Of a DNA stretch of 19,517 nt, positions 13,299 through 19,517 are shown piece by piece. A program made the position numbers and the translations under genes. The DNA comes from Caulobacteraceae bacterium UBA5005. Lineage in GTDB: Bacteria > Pseudomonadota > Alphaproteobacteria > Caulobacterales > Caulobacteraceae. The stretch lies in NCBI GenBank assembly GCA_002398405.1, contig DGYN01000102.1, positions 16,477-35,993 on the forward strand, read 5' to 3'. How positions within the stretch are numbered: position 1 is the first letter of the stretch; each line of letters opens with the position of its first letter. Under the pieces are notes generated by a model. The model had not been told where the DNA came from, searched no databases, and was given only the letters and a program-made list of their open reading frames with translations.

Positions 13299-13781
13299 CT
13301 AGTTCAGCGCCGCCGCCTTGCGCGCCGCCGACAGCGCCTGCGCCGCTTCGTCCGGCAGGCCTTCCGAAAACGCGAAGGCCTCGGCCATCCAGTCGAAGTC
13401 GCCGTTTAGCCAGGCGCGGGTTTCGGCCGGCGCGTGACTCATCAGGTCTCGGTGCGCCTGCAATGCGCCAAGCGTGAGGTCGCCGGGGTAGAACCTGAAC
13501 TCCGCCCTGGGAGCGATGGCCAACAGGCGCAGCACGGGCTTTGCGAGCCACTGCATGCCGAACTGTTGGCCTACCAGCATGCAGACCTGGGCGCAGGTCA
13601 GGGAGCGAAGCGGGGTCTCCCAGGCTTCGGCCACGCGCTCGATAAGGCTCGTTTCGTAGGGCGGGTCGATAGTCTGGCCGCTCAACTGTTCCAGCGTTCG
13701 GGCGCCCTGGTCGAGGCCGTGGCGGAGGACCTCACCCAAGATGCGGTCGGAAAAATCCAATGGGCTATCGGTCGTGCTCAC
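13299..13781 (-). CDS. CdiI-type contact-dependent inhibition immunity protein, orphan
   Basis: The 160-residue helical protein follows the pattern of a CDI immunity family: TLEQLSGQTIDPPYETSLIERVAEAWETPLRSLT (29-62), then a VGQQFGMQWLAKPVLRLL segment (70-87) and FYPGDLTLGALQAH (97-110). In relatives, 'L-x-G', 'S-LV-R', 'PL', 'lIGQ-x-G-L-x-L-vP-A' and 'ypGDLL' are the recurring positions, and most are met here. Such proteins bind and neutralise the C-terminal toxin of CdiA or related toxins. No cdiA, cdiB or toxin fragment is in the window, so it is an orphan or serves another role. GTG 13781 overlaps the stop of the upstream GT51 gene as GTGA, with GGAGG in the preceding codons. GC content is normal for the genome. 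Confidence 0.65.
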   Translation of the reverse strand: MSTTDSPLDFSDRILGEVLRHGLDQGARTLEQLSGQTIDPPYETSLIERVAEAWETPLRSLTCAQVCMLVGQQFGMQWLAKPVLRLLAIAPRAEFRFYPGDLTLGALQAHRDLMSHAPAETRAWLNGDFDWMAEAFAFSEGLPDEAAQALSAARKAAALN

Positions 13782-14434
13782 CCCTTACACCCCTCCAACC
13801 CCACATCATTCAGCCCCGCCGGCACACACGCCCCCGCGATCAACCGCTTCATCCGGCCCACCCGCTCGGCGCTCATCTCCGGGTGTTCCACCGGGTCATA
13901 CCGGTCCGGGCCCAATTGCATTGCCGTCAGGGCCAGGAACTCGTCGTCGGTGAGGGCCGCAAGCGGTTTGCCGAAATAGGTCCTGGCCGCTTCCGCAAAG
14001 CCGGTGACCGGGCGGCCGCCCGCCTCGCCCATCCAGGCCAGCGTCAGGGCGGCGGTGAAGATGTCCTTTTTCGACGCCTTTTGCGTCAGCGCGTATTTGC
14101 TCATCAGGATGAGCTGCAGCTTGTTCCAGTAGCCGGGCTTGAAGGGCGCAAAAAAGATCAGCTTGCCCAGGCCCTGGGTGGTGGTGGTCTGGCCGGCGCC
14201 GGGGCTTTTGAGATCGACGCCGTCGTTTGTCCAGAAGGTGGGGTCCTCGACCTTCAGATACATGGCGACCCGCTCGGGCGGCAGGGTCAGGACATCGGGG
14301 TCTGCCTTGGCGAGCGCGGCGGCGATGAGGGCAGGGGTCTGCGCGCGGGCGTCCATGACGCGATAGGCGAGGAAGCCCGCCAGCCCGCAGATCAGGGCGA
14401 CGAGCAGCAGGATGATCCGGATAAGCCAGCGCAT
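13778..14434 (-). CDS. Divergent GT51-type peptidoglycan transglycosylase
   Basis: The 218-residue protein has an N-terminal membrane anchor (about 4-26) and a GT51-like domain, suggesting polymerisation of lipid II glycan on the outer face of the inner membrane. The first motif is VEDPTFWTNDGVDL (62-75); Glu63 is the likely catalytic acid/base, matching EDxxFxxHxG apart from the missing His. The second motif, GAGQTTTTQGLGK (79-91), replaces the usual GGSTITQQLAKN. A later TYFGKPLAALTDDEFLALTAMQLGPDRYDP block matches the family's 'YFgk-x-l-L-eaA-LAg-x-P-x-y-P' ending. It is slightly shorter than MtgA. GGAGGA lies eight bases before ATG 14434. The second-motif changes leave activity open. Confidence 0.72.
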   Translation of the reverse strand: MRWLIRIILLLVALICGLAGFLAYRVMDARAQTPALIAAALAKADPDVLTLPPERVAMYLKVEDPTFWTNDGVDLKSPGAGQTTTTQGLGKLIFFAPFKPGYWNKLQLILMSKYALTQKASKKDIFTAALTLAWMGEAGGRPVTGFAEAARTYFGKPLAALTDDEFLALTAMQLGPDRYDPVEHPEMSAERVGRMKRLIAGACVPAGLNDVGLEGCKG

Positions 14435-14489
14435 AGGTGAAGTCCTCCCCGGCGCGAAGTTTGCGGGGATTCGGCGCGGGCGGAAGGGC

Positions 14490-14861
14490 TCAGACCTCGA
14501 CCACGTCCTTGCCCACCGGGACCAGCGCCAGCAGGGCCAGCTTCACGTGCTGCCAGGCAAACGGGATGCCGATGATCGAGATGGCGAGCGGGATGGCCAG
14601 CGCGATGTGTCCCAGGGCCAGCCACCAGCCGGCCAGGACGAACCACAGGATGTTGAGCAGCACCGGCATCGCCCCCTGGTCCCGGTCGACCACCACCCGG
14701 CCAAAGGGCCAGAAGGAAAAGCCCGCGATGCGGAAGGCGCTCGGCGCCCAGGGAATGCCGATAATGGTGACGCACAGAATCACCCCCGCCAGCAACCAGC
14801 CGAGCCCCGCCAGGAACCCTCCCAGAATGAACCACAGGACGTTGAGGATGAAACGGATCAT
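14490..14861 (-). CDS. YccF family inner-membrane protein
   Basis: The 123-residue protein is made of two related halves, each with the family pattern: FILNVLWFILGGFLAGLGWLLAGVILCVTIIGIPWAPSAFRIAGFSFWPFGR at 4-55, and LLNILWFVLAGWWLALGHIALAIPLAISIIGIPFAWQHVKLALLALVPVG at 68-117. 'NxLW', 'IIGIP' and the 'FxxxxxALxPFG' ending repeat in both. Four membrane segments are expected. The function of YccF is not known. The start ATG 14861 is supported by the typical MIRFILNVLW opening. It precedes the GT51 gene by 55 bp on the same strand and may share its promoter; the upstream region holds repeat family D. Confidence 0.93.
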   Translation of the reverse strand: MIRFILNVLWFILGGFLAGLGWLLAGVILCVTIIGIPWAPSAFRIAGFSFWPFGRVVVDRDQGAMPVLLNILWFVLAGWWLALGHIALAIPLAISIIGIPFAWQHVKLALLALVPVGKDVVEV

Positions 14862-14906
14862 CCCCTGAAGCTGGCCCTTCGCAGGGCGAAATCAAGTCAG
14901 CGCCTT

Positions 14907-15072
14907 AAATCCTCCACTGTAGGGGGAGGGGGACCATCGAAGATGGTGGAGGGGGTTCTCCGCGCCTGAGGCCATTGGAATCCGACCTCGGATACCCTTC
15001 AACCGGGCGCGCTCCGCCTTAGGACCCCCTCCACCGCTACGCGGTCCCCCTCCCCCTACGGTGGAGGATTTT
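14907..15072. repeat. Intergenic REP-like doublet, family D (GGTGGAGGGGG)
   Basis: Arms at about 14907-14960 and 15022-15072 are inverted copies: AAATCCTCCAC-GTAGGGGG, then AGGGGGACC, a short hairpin, and GGTGGAGGGGG. The hairpin at the core of each arm is ACCATCGAAGATGGT on the left and the inverse of ACCGCGTAGCGGT on the right, so loop bases changed while pairing was kept. The element fills most of the gap between the divergent YccF gene and the gene at 15152. I see no gene in the remaining bases (14862-15151). Confidence 0.83.
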
Positions 15073-15151
15073 GCTGCATGCGGAATGGCCGCGACCCTTC
15101 CCGCCGCTCGCGAACCATGTAATCTGCCCCAAGCTTAAGGGGGAAGGGTCA

Positions 15152-15538
15152 ATGACCAGTAAGTCCGTGCTTTCGCTTAGCCTTTCAGTGCTTGTCCTTT
15201 GCGTAGGCGTCTTTGGGGCGGCCGCCGGGACCGCGGCGGCGCAAAGGGCGCAGGACCCCTTCGCCGAGGGCGTCCTGAAGGTGGAACTGGCCCCGTCTCA
15301 GCCGACCATCTTCTATTACATCTCCACCGAAGAGTGGGCCCGGCTTGCGCCGACGGAGGAGCAGCGCCGGACGGCCCTGCCCCGCACCAGCCATCACGGC
15401 CCCTTCGGCCCCGGCCCCGTCCGCGTGCTGCTGCGCGAGACCTATATGTTCGTGCCGGTCTGCCACGGCTCCTTCGATTGGACCAAGACGGTGACACGCG
15501 ACGCCAGGGCCGGCGGACCGGTCAAGCTGAGCTGCTAA
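15152..15538 (+). CDS. Secreted hypothetical protein
   Basis: I do not recognise a family. The 128-residue protein has a clear Sec signal peptide (about 1-31, ending AAAGTAAAQ), so the mature part of about 97 residues is periplasmic or secreted. Features visible: EGVLKVELAPSQPTIFYYISTEEWARL, an HHGPFGPGPVRVLLRETYMFVPVCHGSFDW stretch, and a final LSC in which the cysteine is the last residue. The two cysteines (VCHG and the C-terminal one) could form a disulfide. AAGGGGGAAGGG ends six bases before ATG 15152. It meets the GST gene convergently across repeat family E. Confidence 0.75.
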   Translation: MTSKSVLSLSLSVLVLCVGVFGAAAGTAAAQRAQDPFAEGVLKVELAPSQPTIFYYISTEEWARLAPTEEQRRTALPRTSHHGPFGPGPVRVLLRETYMFVPVCHGSFDWTKTVTRDARAGGPVKLSC

Positions 15539-15560
15539 GGCGGGCGGTCGTTCGGGACCG

Positions 15561-15660
15561 TAATCCCTCCCCCCGCCCCTCCCTCCGGGAGGGGAGAAAG
15601 AGTGCGGCGGCCTGCGCTTCCCATTCCCCTCCCGGAGGGAGGGGGCAGGGGGAGGGCTTA
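15561..15660. repeat. Intergenic REP-like doublet, family E-like (CCCTCCCTCCGGGAGGGG)
   Basis: Arms at 15561-15597 and 15623-15660 are inverted near-copies; the left reads TAATCCCTCCCCCCGCCCC and then TCCCTCCGGGAGGGGAGA, the right is the inverse with two or three changes. Each arm contains the palindrome CCTCCCTCCGGGAGGGG. It lies between convergent genes (15538 end and 15756 end) and may act as a bidirectional terminator, though no T-run is present. The remaining gap to 15755 shows no gene. Confidence 0.82.
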
Positions 15661-15755
15661 CGGCGCCCAAAGACCAGCCTCACCGCCGCCGGTACGGCTC
15701 GCACGCCAGCTTTGCAACGACCCGGTGGCCGGGGAGGATTTGGAGGGAGAGCCGA

Positions 15756-16367
15756 TCAGCCCCTAACCGGAAATGGATCGCGCCAGCCGGGGAGGGCCAG
15801 CAGGTTGTCGTGCCAGCGTTTGGCGTTGGGGAATTCGGCCAGCGGGATATTGGCTTCCTCCGCCCAGGGAAGCGTCGCGGCGACGGCGAAGTCGGCGATG
15901 GTCAGGGTGTCGCCCACCAGATAGTCGCGGCCCTGCAGGTGGGCGTCCAGCACCTTGGCGAGCTTGCGGAATTCCTTCTGGCCGGCGGCGACGGCGGCCT
16001 CGTCGGGCGGGCCCATGTTGTAGTGGCCCTTGATGACGTACTCGACATAGAGAGCCCCGCAGGCGCGGTTGAAATGGGCGCTTTCCCAGGACAGCCAGCG
16101 GATGATCTCCGGCAGCTGGTCCAGCGGCAGGAGGTTGGGCGCGAACCTCTGCGCGAGGTAAGTGAGGATGGCGTTGGATTCCCAGATCACCCGCCCCTCA
16201 TCCACCAGGACCGGCACCTTCTTGTTGAGATTGAGCGCCACAAACGCGGGCGACCGCTGACCGCCGGCCCCCAGGTCGACGTACTCCAGCTCCACCGGGG
16301 CGTTGATATGCTTGATCAGGCCGCAGACCTTCCGCGGCGCCAGGGTCTCGGCGTAGTAGAGCTTCAT
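15756..16367 (-). CDS. Glutathione S-transferase family protein
   Basis: The 203-residue cytoplasmic protein has an N-terminal thioredoxin-like domain (MKLYYAETLAPRKVCGLIKHI, LNLNKKVPVLVDEGRVIWESNAILTYLAQRF at about 60-90) and a helical C-terminal domain (IIRWLSWESAHFNRACGALYVEYVI, YLVGDTLTIADFAVAATLPWAEE). The cis-proline VPVLVD and the ESNAI glutathione-gamma-glutamyl site are present. The N-cap motif TIADFAVA is typical. The substrate is unknown. The chosen start ATG 16367 gives the normal MKLYY opening; a longer frame to 16418 adds residues read from a repeat flank and is rejected. It is the last of a minus-strand run with the 64-residue protein and the esterase. Confidence 0.93.
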   Translation of the reverse strand: MKLYYAETLAPRKVCGLIKHINAPVELEYVDLGAGGQRSPAFVALNLNKKVPVLVDEGRVIWESNAILTYLAQRFAPNLLPLDQLPEIIRWLSWESAHFNRACGALYVEYVIKGHYNMGPPDEAAVAAGQKEFRKLAKVLDAHLQGRDYLVGDTLTIADFAVAATLPWAEEANIPLAEFPNAKRWHDNLLALPGWRDPFPVRG

Positions 16368-16420
16368 GGGTGGGTCCCTTTTGCGCGAGATGTACCTTGG
16401 TCCGCGCCCGCCAACCACCC

Positions 16421-16536
16421 ACCGTCACCCCCGGACTTGTTCCGGGGGCCGGACGCCGGCTCAGGCTGTGCGCCTGACATTGGTCTCTGTTTGAATGGCC
16501 TGTCGTCCGGCCCCCGTGACAAGCACGGGGGTGACG
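16421..16536. repeat. Second copy of repeat family A
   Basis: The left arm at 16421-16453 is nearly identical to 772-806, with the same core CCCCCGGACTTGTTCCGGGG. The right arm at 16506-16536 is the inverted partner but has diverged inside (CCCCGTGACAAGCACGGGG), keeping its own stem by paired changes. It fills the gap between the GST start and the stop of the 64-residue gene, and ends about six bases from that stop. Confidence 0.85.
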
Positions 16537-16541
16537 TTCGG

Positions 16542-16736
16542 TTAGGCGCCGTCCTTGCCCGCCGCCGCCTGACACCGGCGGCGCAGTTCGCCCTTCAGGA
16601 CCGGGCCATAGAGCTGGCCCGAGGCGCCGGGATAGCCCTCGGCGTCGAGCTTTTTGACGATCTCGGAAACCGAGCGGCAGGTTCCGGAATCGGCCAGCTC
16701 ATAGGCGCGTTCGATTACGGTGGGACGTCCGGCCAA
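16542..16736 (-). CDS. Small conserved-looking hypothetical protein (64 aa)
   Basis: MAGRPTVIERAYELADSGTCRSVSEIVKKLDAEGY opens the protein, followed by SGQLYGPVLKGELRRRCQAA. The pattern (a short basic start, an amphipathic helix, SVSEIVKKL, then GQLYGPxLKxELRRRC) suggests a small helix-turn-helix-like fold and is familiar from short hypotheticals in Caulobacterales; I cannot name a function. The start is TTG 16736: GGAG lies six to seven bases upstream and the protein opens MAGRPT. It lies 54 bp downstream of the esterase on the same strand. The stop is just past repeat family A. Confidence 0.6.
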   Translation of the reverse strand: MAGRPTVIERAYELADSGTCRSVSEIVKKLDAEGYPGASGQLYGPVLKGELRRRCQAAAGKDGA

Positions 16737-16790
16737 GGGGGGCTCCGATGCAAAGGGTTGTTGTTCTAAACGCGCGGGCGGCCGGAAGGT

Positions 16791-17861
16791 CTATTTCATC
16801 AGGCCCGCGGCGCGAAGCGCCCGGGTGATCACCGCGCCGGGATCAAAGCCGTGGTGCGCGGGGGGCGGGTCCTTAAGGCGCGGCGCGGCGCGGGCCACGC
16901 CCGGCTTGGCGATGCCGAAGAAGCGGGCGATCTCCTGGGCTGAGGATAGGCCCGTCTCGATGAGGTAGGGCCCGGCCTCGCCGCAGCCGTCCGGCCCCGC
17001 GGCGCCGACCGCCGCCCCATGGCCCATGCCGCCTATGGTGACGCATTCGATCGTCGGATCGCCCGCGGCGTTGGCCCAGACCTCGCGCCGGTGGCCGGCG
17101 AGATTGTCGGTGCGGGTGGGGGTGAGGTTCAGGTCGTGGACGTCGCGCCACTGGGCGATGATCGCGTCCCTGTTGCCGGGGCGCACCGTGGCGTCGGCGT
17201 CCCCATGCCAGATGGCGATCCTGGGCCACGGCCCGGCGTGGGCCGAGGCGGCGCGGACCTTGTCGCCCCAGTGCTGCTGTTCGCGCGGCTGGGCGGCGGC
17301 CATGGCGGCGAAGGCTTCCTGGACGGATGCGGCGGCCCCGTGCGGCAGGCCGGCGACCACTGCGCCTGCGGCGAACACCTCCGGATAGGCGGCCAAGAGG
17401 GCGCTGGTCATGGCGCCGCCCGCGGAAAGGCCGGTGACGAAGATGCGGGTGGGGTCGGCCCCAAAGGCCCTCACCGCGACGTCCACCATGGCGCGGATGG
17501 AAGCAGCCTCTCCCTCGTCCCGCCGCACGTCACCTGGATTGAACCAGTTGAAGCAAAGGCTCGGATTATTGGCCTGGGTCTGCTCGGGCGCCACGACGAT
17601 GAACCCGTGGCGGTCGGCGAGATCAAGCCAGCCCGCGCCATGGGCGTAGGCCTCCGCGCTCTGGGTGCAGCCGTGCAGTACGACCACCAGGGGCGCTCCG
17701 GGGGGCAGGAAGTCCGGCCGGTAGACCAGCATCCGCAGGGCGCCTGGATTGGCGCCGAAGTTCGTCGTCTCCTGCATTCGCGACACCGCCCGCCGCTGCG
17801 CGGGCAATGGGCGCTTGCGGTGGCGCATCAGGGCGGCGATGGTGTCTTGAAGTCCGGGCAT
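16791..17861 (-). CDS. PHB depolymerase-family esterase (Esterase_phb)
   Basis: The 356-residue alpha/beta hydrolase has the layout of the PHB depolymerase/feruloyl-esterase family: VVLHGCTQSAEAYAHGAGWLDLADRHGFIVVAPEQ (60-94), CFNWFNPGDVRRDEGEAASIRAMV (103-126), the lipase box GLSAGGAM with Ser146, an Asp candidate at 221 or 223 in HGDADATV, and His281 in GMGHG. HGC at 63-65 is the oxyanion region. No signal peptide is present, so it looks cytoplasmic. The start ATG 17861 is chosen over GTG 17879; neither has a strong Shine-Dalgarno. A TGC/GCA-rich palindromic region lies just upstream. Confidence 0.9.
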   Translation of the reverse strand: MPGLQDTIAALMRHRKRPLPAQRRAVSRMQETTNFGANPGALRMLVYRPDFLPPGAPLVVVLHGCTQSAEAYAHGAGWLDLADRHGFIVVAPEQTQANNPSLCFNWFNPGDVRRDEGEAASIRAMVDVAVRAFGADPTRIFVTGLSAGGAMTSALLAAYPEVFAAGAVVAGLPHGAAASVQEAFAAMAAAQPREQQHWGDKVRAASAHAGPWPRIAIWHGDADATVRPGNRDAIIAQWRDVHDLNLTPTRTDNLAGHRREVWANAAGDPTIECVTIGGMGHGAAVGAAGPDGCGEAGPYLIETGLSSAQEIARFFGIAKPGVARAAPRLKDPPPAHHGFDPGAVITRALRAAGLMK

Positions 17862-17883
17862 GGCCCATGAATACGCCACTTCA

Positions 17884-17930
17884 TGCTGCGCAGCAATCTT
17901 TTATTGTGCACCGCAGCATTCGCTGCACAA
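17884..17930. promoter_or_regulatory. TGC/GCA palindrome cluster upstream of the esterase, possibly PhaR-type
   Basis: The region holds the 12-base perfect palindrome TGCTGCGCAGCA (17884-17895), then TGCACCGCA at 17907-17915 and the TTGTGCA/TGCACAA inverted pair at 17904-17910 and 17924-17930. From memory, PhaR of alphaproteobacteria binds TGC-N3-GCA-type sites at polyhydroxyalkanoate genes. The next gene is a PHB-depolymerase-family esterase, which fits, but the match is short. The rest of the gap to 18032 shows nothing further. Confidence 0.35.
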
Positions 17931-18032
17931 ATAATTCGCCCGGAAGGCTAAACCGCGGCCCCTTGCCTGACCGGTCAACCGGTGATCCTATCGACGCCGC
18001 GAGGCGTGCAGCATCGCCACGGGGGAACGACC

Positions 18033-18362
18033 ATGACCGAGCCGGAAGCGCCCGTACCCGGGACTCAGAACATCTATGTGCAGGCGCCGGCCGCCGCGCC
18101 CTCAAATGGCATGGCGACCGCCTCTCTGGTGCTGGGAATCCTTGGCCTGGTGACGGCCTGGATTCCGATCGTTGGCCTGGTCGCCTGGATCTTCGCGCCG
18201 CTGGGCCTGATCTTCGGGATCATCGGCCTGGGCAAACCTACCGGTAAGGGGCTGGCGATCGCGGGCCTGATCTGTTCGGTCATCGCCCTGTTCATCTGCC
18301 TCTTTTACGTCGTCGCCTTGCTGGGCTTTCTGGGGATCGCGGCAAGCGCCACGGCGCCTTAA
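18033..18362 (+). CDS. DUF4190 domain membrane protein
   Basis: The 109-residue protein has a polar N-terminus of about 25 residues and two hydrophobic hairpin segments: MATASLVLGILGLVTAWIPIVGLVAWIFAPLGLIFGIIGLGK (27-68) and GKGLAIAGLICSVIALFICLFYVVALLGFLGIAA (71-104). The 'A-x-x-SLVLGI-x-x' opening, 'GxIFGIIGL' and 'KGLAIAGLIxS' are the DUF4190 signature. Its function is unknown. The start ATG 18033 is preceded by GGGGGAA. Its stop is four bases before the next gene, so they form an operon. Confidence 0.9.
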   Translation: MTEPEAPVPGTQNIYVQAPAAAPSNGMATASLVLGILGLVTAWIPIVGLVAWIFAPLGLIFGIIGLGKPTGKGLAIAGLICSVIALFICLFYVVALLGFLGIAASATAP

Positions 18363-18366
18363 GACC

Positions 18367-18855
18367 ATGCGCGCCCTTTTCCTCACCCTTTTCCTGGCCT
18401 TGGCGGCCGGCGCCCACGCCCCCGCCCACGCCCAGGTCGGCGGCAATCTGGCGGCCCTGCCGGCGGTGGAGCTTTCCCTTGCCATCACCACCGGCGCGGA
18501 CGGCGCGCCGGTGCTGTCGCAGAAAGAGTTCAGTCTCACCACCGGCGACTACTACCGCATGGCTGTGAAGTCCGACGGCAAGGCGGTGTGGCGGTTCGAG
18601 GCCACCGATCTGCTGCAGAACGTCCACCTGCGCATCGTCACCATCGCCGGCATCGAGGTGCAGATGCAGTCCCTCGTCTTCCGCGCCATCGAGTTCGACG
18701 AGGCGGGGGAAGCCAGGTTCAGCTTCGTGCCCATCCGGCCGGGAACCTATGAGATCTACGTCGGCAAGGACCCGCGCTCCGTGGGCCGCCCCACCGGGGA
18801 AGCGGGCGCCAAACCGGGCGACATGCACGCCACCGCCAGGGTGGTGGTCAGGTAG
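18367..18855 (+). CDS. Exported beta-rich protein, cupredoxin-like pattern without clear metal ligands
   Basis: The 162-residue protein begins with a signal peptide (about 1-22, ending AHA-Q) and a mature domain of about 135 residues. Alternating strands are suggested by VELSLAITTG, FSLTTGDYYRMAVKSDGKAVWRFEA, NVHLRIVTIAGIEVQMQSLVFRAIEFDEAGEARFSFVPIRPGTYEIYVG. The 'FRAIEF-x-x-G-x-x-x-F-x-F-x-PIRPGTYEIYVG' end resembles the last strands of cupredoxin-like folds. I cannot see the Cys/His/Met ligand set of a blue copper protein: there is no cysteine in the mature part. The start is ATG 18367, four bases after the preceding stop. Family and role are uncertain. Confidence 0.75.
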   Translation: MRALFLTLFLALAAGAHAPAHAQVGGNLAALPAVELSLAITTGADGAPVLSQKEFSLTTGDYYRMAVKSDGKAVWRFEATDLLQNVHLRIVTIAGIEVQMQSLVFRAIEFDEAGEARFSFVPIRPGTYEIYVGKDPRSVGRPTGEAGAKPGDMHATARVVVR

Positions 18856-18949
18856 GGACAAAACGCGCCGAGGTTGCGTCGGGCGCCTGACATGGGCCTG
18901 GACCCTATGATACCGTCCACCGATGGGCTGACAGGATGGAGGGGTGTTG

Positions 18950-19517
18950 ATGCGCACCGCTTTGGTTTTGGCGTTCCTGGTTTCCACGGGTTTGGCCGCG
19001 GGGGCGGTCCCGGCGCAGGGCGCGCCATCACCGGCGCTGCAAGACCGGCCCAAGCCCACCAAGGACATTGGCGAGCTTGAGCTGAAGCAGCTCGCGGCCT
19101 ACCGCGATGCGATCCTGCGGCAGAACGCCAGCAATGCGGCGGCCATCCAGGACGCCATCGCGCGATGCGACCGGTTGGCCTTCTACCGGGCCAAGGTCGA
19201 GTTCGGCGACGACATCAACTACGTCTTCTATATCCAGAACCTTCTCGAGCCGGTCGGCCGGATGGCGGCCCAATACAAGGCGGTGGAGGAGGAGTTTCTC
19301 TTCGGACTCAATGAGGCGCGGGCCGAGGTCGACCGGATGATCTTCCCGGAGCCTTGCGTCGAGAAGCCGCCGCCCCAGGTGGCGGCGGCGGAGCCAAAGC
19401 CCGCCGCGCCGACAGCGGCGGCGCCGGCCAGACCCCCCACCGCCTCGCCGCCGCCGCCGGCCACAGGCGAATACTATCCGGCGCCCACCACCGAGCGGCA
19501 GGATCGGGCGCGCGCCG
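18950..19517 (+). CDS. Exported helical protein with Pro/Ala-rich tail, cut by right edge
   Basis: I do not recognise a family. ATG 18950 follows GGAGGGG by six bases. The protein starts with a signal peptide (about 1-23, MRTALVLAFLVSTGLAAG...). A helical stretch follows (about 40-130): ELELKQLAAYRDAILRQN, AIQDAIARCDRLAFYRAK, VGRMAAQYKAVEEEFLFGLNEARAEVDRMI; it may form a coiled coil. From about 138 it becomes Pro/Ala-rich (KPPPQVAAAEPKPAAPTAA... and PPPPATGEYYPAP), as in periplasmic linkers or cell-wall-associated proteins. About 189 codons are visible and the stop is not reached. It is 94 bp after the preceding gene. Confidence 0.72.
   Translation, partial: MRTALVLAFLVSTGLAAGAVPAQGAPSPALQDRPKPTKDIGELELKQLAAYRDAILRQNASNAAAIQDAIARCDRLAFYRAKVEFGDDINYVFYIQNLLEPVGRMAAQYKAVEEEFLFGLNEARAEVDRMIFPEPCVEKPPPQVAAAEPKPAAPTAAAPARPPTASPPPPATGEYYPAPTTERQDRARA

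Noticed and set aside
11886..13300. Prophage or integrative element around the NDT-like gene
   Set aside because: No integrase, no tRNA and no flanking direct repeat were seen. The insert holds one gene only, so I call it a small island rather than a prophage.
17019..17870. 283-codon open frame opposite the PHB-family esterase
   Set aside because: The esterase has a full catalytic set; the opposite frame has only Gly/His-rich filler.

Overview
The window is GC-rich alphaproteobacterial chromosome, most likely Caulobacterales (Caulobacter/Phenylobacterium type). The main evidence is the minus-strand cluster chvI-chvG-hprK-EIIA(Man)-HPr with ahcY further downstream on the same strand, the short kinase-only HprK, and the many self-complementary intergenic repeats. 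No rRNA, tRNA, CRISPR array or intact transposase is visible.

Layout, left to right. (1) The 5' part of ahcY (minus, runs off the left edge) with a 26-bp palindrome upstream that resembles a SahR-type operator. (2) A secreted alpha/beta hydrolase (minus) divergent from bioB, which is followed by a small TonB-C-like lipoprotein gene (both plus). (3) An overlapping DUF4160/DUF2442 gene pair (minus) that meets the lipoprotein gene at a shared CTAG stop tetranucleotide. (4) The regulatory operon chvI, chvG, hprK, EIIA, HPr and a small membrane protein (minus; reads from about 8280 down to 4479). (5) A beta-lactamase-fold serine hydrolase (plus) and rarD (minus), convergent on a REP doublet whose arms encode the last three residues and stop codon of both proteins. 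(6) asd (minus). (7) An AT-richer insert (about 11940-13300) with one gene for a basic-tail, winged-helix-like, nucleoside-deoxyribosyltransferase-like protein: the best candidate here for an undescribed defence or stress effector. (8) A minus-strand group: YccF, a divergent GT51 transglycosylase and an orphan CdiI-type immunity protein. (9) A secreted hypothetical (plus), then GST, a 64-aa protein and a PHB-depolymerase-family esterase (minus). (10) Plus-strand DUF4190 and two exported hypotheticals, the last cut by the right edge.

The core of the window links envelope and acid sensing (ChvG/ChvI) to the nitrogen/carbon phosphotransfer relay (HprK-HPr-EIIA), which has no sugar permease here. 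Housekeeping genes for methyl cycling (ahcY), biotin (bioB) and the aspartate pathway (asd) surround it. Five intergenic elements of four sequence families share one plan: two inverted arms, each able to fold on itself. Several of them touch gene ends or ribosome binding sites. All functions are read from sequence by eye; no database search was run.
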